Of a DNA stretch of 64,000 nucleotides, positions 59,863 through 64,000 are shown piece after piece (the stretch's first letter is position 1; every line of letters begins with the position of its first letter). The position numbers and the translations under genes are program-made. Source of the stretch: Oscillospiraceae bacterium (GTDB lineage Bacteria > Bacillota > Clostridia > Oscillospirales > Oscillospiraceae); the NCBI GenBank assembly GCA_015067945.1, contig SVLM01000005.1:27661-91660 (forward strand), written 5' to 3'. The notes beneath the pieces are model-generated. The model made no database searches and was not told the origin of the DNA. It saw only the letters and a list, made by a program, of their open reading frames with translations.

Positions 59863-62800
59863 ATGAAGTTTTCATTCAAGCGTATCCTCGCTTTGGTCCT
59901 GACCTTGGCTTTGATCCTGCCCTTCGTTCCGGCACTGGATCTGGCTACCAGCGTCAGTGCTGCAACCGAAAAGAACATGAGTTCCCTGAGCGTGCCCGGC
60001 CTGGGCGTCAGCACTCCCACCGATGCAACTAGCAGCGGTGAAGCTGCCTGGAATGCCATGGGTGCCAACAGCTTTAAGGTATCCCTGCAAGGCAAGTATT
60101 CTACTATCATTATTTATCATACCTATGATGCGTCCGATACCTCTGTCAACTTTACCAACAACCTGGGCGGTGCTGCAAAGCTGATCTTTGATTACAGCGT
60201 ATCCGGCAGCAAGCAGACAGTTACCCTGGGCAGCACCACTCTGTCCGGCGAAGGTCGCTACGAGGGCGACCTGGCAGCAGGTGCAACTGTTACCCTGAAA
60301 GTGGCTGTTGCCAAATCCCAGGGTATGTCCAACAATCCCAACGGTGCAGAAGTTGTTATTTCCAACATCCAGCTGTTCATCGACTCTGTGAACCCCATCA
60401 CCTTCAACCCTGCTGAAGCCGGCGGTTCTTACACTGTGGACGGCGAAGCTGTCACCGCTGCCATCACCAAGGATATCGCTGCCGCAACGGCTGTCACTTT
60501 GGTGGCAACCCCTGCCAGCGGCTATGCCTTCGCTGGCTGGTACAGTGAAGAAAAGGGCTATCTGTCCTCCAATCCTACTTATACCGCTAACTTCACCGAA
60601 GCACAGTCCGTGACTGCTAAGTTCCTTTCCACTAGCGAAGCAATCTTTGGTGTGGGCGATTCCCGGTTCAGCGACCTGGCTGCCGCCGCAGCCTGTGCCG
60701 CCAACAGCTCCGACAAGACGGTTTGGGTGCTGAAGGATACCACCCTCACCGGTGAGTATACCATTCCTGCAGGCGTTACTCTGCTGGTTCCCTATCTGAG
60801 CAGAAACTTCGAAAACAATGCCGACGTTCCTCAGACAGCACCTCTGCTGGATGACCCCAAGTCCATAAATGATAACGGCAATGTCAACAAACCCCTTCAG
60901 GGCAAGGCTACTGCCTACCGGACCCTGACTCTGGCTCCCGGTGCCAAGATCAATGTCTTCGGCAATGTGGAAGTCGGTGCTGTGCATCTGACTACCCACG
61001 GCGGCAACATGTACGGCGGCAGCGTGTACGGCAAGTACGGCTGCATCAATATGAGCGAAGGCTCCGAGATCAACCTGAAGAACGGCGCAAACCTCTATGC
61101 CTGGGGCTATGTCATTGGCGAAGGCACCGTCAATGCTGCCAATGGTGCTACCATCTATGAAAAGATGCAGGTTCTGGACTACCGCGGTGGTACTATTTCC
61201 TTGGGCATCACCACCGGTAGAAATTATGATACCTTCCTCTTTAACCAGTACTATGTGCAGAACGTGGAAGCCAAGACCGTTCTGGAGAACGGTGCTGCGC
61301 TGAAGGTCCACGCTGCTGTTCACCTGCTGGGCGAAGATCCCGTCGGTGATTTCGTTACCTTCCTGGGCGAAGACGGTATGTTTGAAACCGGCGGCGATAC
61401 CAAGCTGGTCAAGCAGTACGATCCTTCCGAGGACCGTCTGATCCTCAGTGCCATCGGTGACGGCAACGGTGATACCGTTAAAATCAACGGTATTTCCCTG
61501 TCCCTGGCCGGCATCATGACCGTTAACTCCGAAAAGTATGTCTTGCCTATCAACAGCAACTTCACCATCAATATTGAAGGCTGTACCGCGACCACTACTC
61601 AGAAGCTGCTGTTCCAGCCTGGTGTTCGCGTCCATGTGGCACAGAATGCAACCCTGATTACTGAAAAGGAAGTCTATATCTTCGACGTGGATCAGTGGGG
61701 CGCTTATGTATTCCAGGGCCGTCGTGAAGCCGTACTGCAGAATATCCCCGGCCTGGGCAACAAGCCCTCTACCCGTAAGATTGATTCCGACTGCTACATC
61801 GACATGAACGGTCTGCTGCTGGCAGGTGCTCCCATTTACACCACTGCAGGCGGCGCTAAGATCGTTTCCACCCAGAAGACCGGTGTGATGAAGTACACTG
61901 TGACCGGCCCTACCGCCAACGGTGTTGTGCACCAGTACACCGGTGAGAGAACCCAGATTGACATTACCGCAGTTCCCATGCTGCTGACCAATGCTGACGG
62001 CTCCTTCACCCAGACCATCGGTGCTGCAGCAAACGAATACTATGTTTACGATTCCCTCCGCGGTAAGTGGCTGAAGCCCTCCGCCAGCGAGATCACCGTT
62101 AACTATAATGTAAACGGTGGCGAAGGCTCCTTCAATGGCCACAGCCTGACCCTGGCTCCCACCGCCGGTAGCAATCTGCTGGAGCTGATTCCCAATGTGC
62201 CCACCAAGGCCGGTGCTACCTTCGTCGGCTGGGCTCTGAGCCCCGACGGCCCTGTTGTGGCACAGCCCGGTGATCTGGTCAGTGTTGGCGAGACCACCAC
62301 TCTGTACGCAAAGTGGTCCCCCGTTGTCATCACCTTCCTGAATGCTGACGGCTCTGTCTTCAAGGTCGTTCAGGCCGAGTATGGCAAGACCCCCGATCCC
62401 GAGGGCATTCCCACCAAGGCCAACACCGCTCAGTACACCTACACCTTCGCCGGTTGGGATATTGACGGCGATGGCGTGGCAGATCAGCTGCCCGCAGCAA
62501 CTGTCGATGCAACCTACAAGGCTGTATTCACCGCTACCACCAATTCCTACACCGTCACCTGGATGGGTGCCGACGGCAAGGTCTTCGCTACTGAGACTGT
62601 GGCCTATGGCCAGTATGTCGATGGCGGCGTGAACCCCACCAAGGCTTCCACCGCTCAGTATGATTACACTCTCATCGGCTGGTCTTCCACCGAGGGCGGT
62701 GCTGTGGCTGACATCCCCGCCGTTACCGGCAATGTCACCTACTGGCCCGTCTATCAGGCTACCGTTCGTGAGTATCAGATCACCTGGGTGAACGGCGATG

Positions 62801-64000
62801 GCTCCCAGACCACCTATACTGCTGAGTATGGTGCAGCTCTGAGTGCTCCCTTCACTCCCAGCAAGGCTGCTGACGGCAGCTACACCTATGAGTTTATCGG
62901 TTGGGATGCAAACGGCGACGGTAAGGTGGACACTCTGACCACCGTTTCCGGCAACCTGACCCTGACTCCTGTCTTTACCGCAACGCCCATCCACGTCTGC
63001 ACGCCCGGCGAGGCAGTTGTGGAGAATAAGATCGACGCAACCTGCACCACTCCCGGCTCTTATGAGTCCGTTGTTTACTGTTCCGGCTGTGGCACGGAAC
63101 TGAGCCGCGAGACTGTTGTGATCTCCGCTCTGCCCCACACCGCAGGTGATGCAGTTACCGAGAACTACAAGGATTCCACCTGCACCACCCCCGGCTCTTA
63201 CGAGTCCGTTGTCTACTGTGCTGGCTGTGGCGTGGAAATGAGCCGCGACACCGTTGTGATCCCCGTCAAGGAGCATACCGCTGGTGATGCAGTTACCGAG
63301 AACTACAAGGATTCCACCTGCACCGCTACCGGTTCTTACGACACCGTCGTCTACTGCTCTGTCTGTGGCACTGAGCTGAGCCGCAACACTATCGTGATTC
63401 CCGTTAAGGAGCACACCGCTGGTGATGCAGTTACCGAGAACTACAAGGATTCCACCTGCACCGCTACCGGCTCTTACGACACCGTCGTTTACTGCTCCGT
63501 CTGTGGTACTGAGCTGAGCCGCGACACCGTTGTGATCCCCGTCAAGGAGCACACCGCCGGTGAGGCCGTGAAGGAGAACGAAAAGGCTCCCACCTGTGAT
63601 GTTGCTGGCTCTTACGACTCCGTCGTGAAGTGCTCCGTCTGCGGTCACGAAATGAGCCGCGAGACCATCATCGTTCCCGCTCTGGGCCATAGCTACGCTT
63701 ACACCAACAATGGCAACAATACCCACACCTATGCATGTGCCGGCTGCGGTGATTCCGTCACTGAGGCTCACAGCTACACCAATAATGCTTGTGCCTGTGG
63801 CCATACTCTGATCGACCTGATCAAGTCCAGCCAGGCTACTCTGGAAGCTATGCTCCGTCTGGACTTCACCGTCGACAAGAGCCTGCTGACCGGTGAAGAT
63901 AACTACGTTGTTCTCACCCACACCTATGCAGACGGCTCTACTGACGTAGTTACCATTCCTCAGAACGAATGGCACGTCAGCGGTATGGTATCCTACTCCA
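59863..64000 (+). CDS. Giant surface/adhesin-like protein, N-terminal part
   Basis: At least 1379 residues, open at the window end. The signal peptide (about 1-33, ending TSVSAAT) is followed by a beta-rich region with an InlB-type YAFAGWYSEE element, a right-handed-helix-like stretch (about 330-470, LTLAPGAKINVFGNVEVG), then several Listeria-Bacteroides repeats (GATFVGWALS, YTFAGWDIDGDG, YTLIGWSSTEGG, YEFIGWDANGDG; about 745-1040). Next come five Cys-pair repeats (62992-63690), four of them at exact 138-bp periods, with YCSVCGTELSR-type motifs, and a Cys/His-rich end. No catalytic motif was seen. Likely an adhesin or S-layer-associated protein. ACAGGAGTGAAAGAAT precedes ATG. Codon bias is strong, matching high expression. 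Confidence 0.85.
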   Translation, partial: MKFSFKRILALVLTLALILPFVPALDLATSVSAATEKNMSSLSVPGLGVSTPTDATSSGEAAWNAMGANSFKVSLQGKYSTIIIYHTYDASDTSVNFTNNLGGAAKLIFDYSVSGSKQTVTLGSTTLSGEGRYEGDLAAGATVTLKVAVAKSQGMSNNPNGAEVVISNIQLFIDSVNPITFNPAEAGGSYTVDGEAVTAAITKDIAAATAVTLVATPASGYAFAGWYSEEKGYLSSNPTYTANFTEAQSVTAKFLSTSEAIFGVGDSRFSDLAAAAACAANSSDKTVWVLKDTTLTGEYTIPAGVTLLVPYLSRNFENNADVPQTAPLLDDPKSINDNGNVNKPLQGKATAYRTLTLAPGAKINVFGNVEVGAVHLTTHGGNMYGGSVYGKYGCINMSEGSEINLKNGANLYAWGYVIGEGTVNAANGATIYEKMQVLDYRGGTISLGITTGRNYDTFLFNQYYVQNVEAKTVLENGAALKVHAAVHLLGEDPVGDFVTFLGEDGMFETGGDTKLVKQYDPSEDRLILSAIGDGNGDTVKINGISLSLAGIMTVNSEKYVLPINSNFTINIEGCTATTTQKLLFQPGVRVHVAQNATLITEKEVYIFDVDQWGAYVFQGRREAVLQNIPGLGNKPSTRKIDSDCYIDMNGLLLAGAPIYTTAGGAKIVSTQKTGVMKYTVTGPTANGVVHQYTGERTQIDITAVPMLLTNADGSFTQTIGAAANEYYVYDSLRGKWLKPSASEITVNYNVNGGEGSFNGHSLTLAPTAGSNLLELIPNVPTKAGATFVGWALSPDGPVVAQPGDLVSVGETTTLYAKWSPVVITFLNADGSVFKVVQAEYGKTPDPEGIPTKANTAQYTYTFAGWDIDGDGVADQLPAATVDATYKAVFTATTNSYTVTWMGADGKVFATETVAYGQYVDGGVNPTKASTAQYDYTLIGWSSTEGGAVADIPAVTGNVTYWPVYQATVREYQITWVNGDGSQTTYTAEYGAALSAPFTPSKAADGSYTYEFIGWDANGDGKVDTLTTVSGNLTLTPVFTATPIHVCTPGEAVVENKIDATCTTPGSYESVVYCSGCGTELSRETVVISALPHTAGDAVTENYKDSTCTTPGSYESVVYCAGCGVEMSRDTVVIPVKEHTAGDAVTENYKDSTCTATGSYDTVVYCSVCGTELSRNTIVIPVKEHTAGDAVTENYKDSTCTATGSYDTVVYCSVCGTELSRDTVVIPVKEHTAGEAVKENEKAPTCDVAGSYDSVVKCSVCGHEMSRETIIVPALGHSYAYTNNGNNTHTYACAGCGDSVTEAHSYTNNACACGHTLIDLIKSSQATLEAMLRLDFTVDKSLLTGEDNYVVLTHTYADGSTDVVTIPQNEWHVSGMVSYS

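Noticed and set aside
62992..63690. CRISPR-like array
   Set aside because: The 138-bp periodicity is in-frame protein repeats with no unique spacers.
59872..63975. Antisense open frame of 1367 codons opposite the giant surface protein
   Set aside because: The plus-strand gene has signal peptide, ribosome-binding site and clear domains. The antisense frame is open because the sense gene avoids TTA, CTA and TCA codons; its product is low-complexity Gly/Ala/Val.

Overview
The window looks like part of a chromosome of a spore-forming, strictly anaerobic Clostridia member, most likely a gut Oscillospirales/Oscillospiraceae-type Firmicute. This is inferred from gene content: yabP-yabQ-divIC-yabR sporulation/division order, class III ribonucleotide reductase, class B sortase, LCP and LicD proteins, strong GGAGG ribosome-binding sites, GC-rich third codon positions and dispersed palindromic intergenic repeats. 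There is no rRNA, no convincing tRNA, no transposase, no phage gene and no CRISPR array.

Region 1 (1-12.2 kb, all minus strand) is a fumarate-reduction island. Read in transcription order it holds an LDH/MDH-family dehydrogenase with the malate-type Arg in the specificity loop, hdrB-hdrC-hdrA, flxD(mvhD)-flxC-flxB-flxA, a soluble two-subunit fumarate reductase (TfrA/TfrB-like), fumarase alpha and beta, and the start of an aspartate:alanine-exchanger-family permease of the type that includes succinate exporters. Together these could take oxaloacetate to malate, fumarate and succinate, draw electrons from NADH through a flavin-based bifurcating Hdr-Flx complex that also reduces ferredoxin, and export succinate. 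This is the strongest candidate for an undescribed system here. Three copies of a ~200-bp inverted-repeat element separate its sub-operons.

Region 2 (12.2-31 kb) is housekeeping. It has an anaerobic RNR module (nrdG; nrdD with a fused thioredoxin/glutaredoxin domain; trxB) under a near-consensus NrdR box and promoter, then rpiB, an SDR reductase, the yabR/divIC/yabQ/yabP block (yabQ has no stop before divIC), a methyltransferase coupled to an ECF S component, a class B sortase, tldD/tldE, NADP-type glutamate dehydrogenase, a Na/Pi cotransporter and a MoxR ATPase/VWA pair.

Region 3 (31.4-41.5 kb, plus strand) is an alpha-glucan utilisation locus: malE-malF-malG without an ATPase gene, an exported GH13 amylase, a TraX-like membrane protein, a debranching enzyme and an oligo-1,6-glucosidase. 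An array of perfect inverted repeats precedes malE, and a ~280-bp nested inverted-repeat element sits between malG and the amylase.

Region 4 (41.6-64 kb, plus strand) is a cell-surface polysaccharide and surface-protein locus: priming glycosyl-phosphate transferase, glycosyltransferases, LicD, an exported tyrosine phosphatase, a fused Wzz/BY-kinase, a wall-anchored-like protein, an LCP ligase, Wzy, Wzx, then a 1673-residue phosphodiester glycosidase with C-terminal repeats and a giant surface protein cut by the window end.

Two intergenic stretches exceed 300 bp. 31026-31434 holds the moxR promoter and the malE leader. 20915-21487 holds the ECF-gene promoter, repeat copy 4, a terminator and a second palindromic repeat; nothing else was seen in it.
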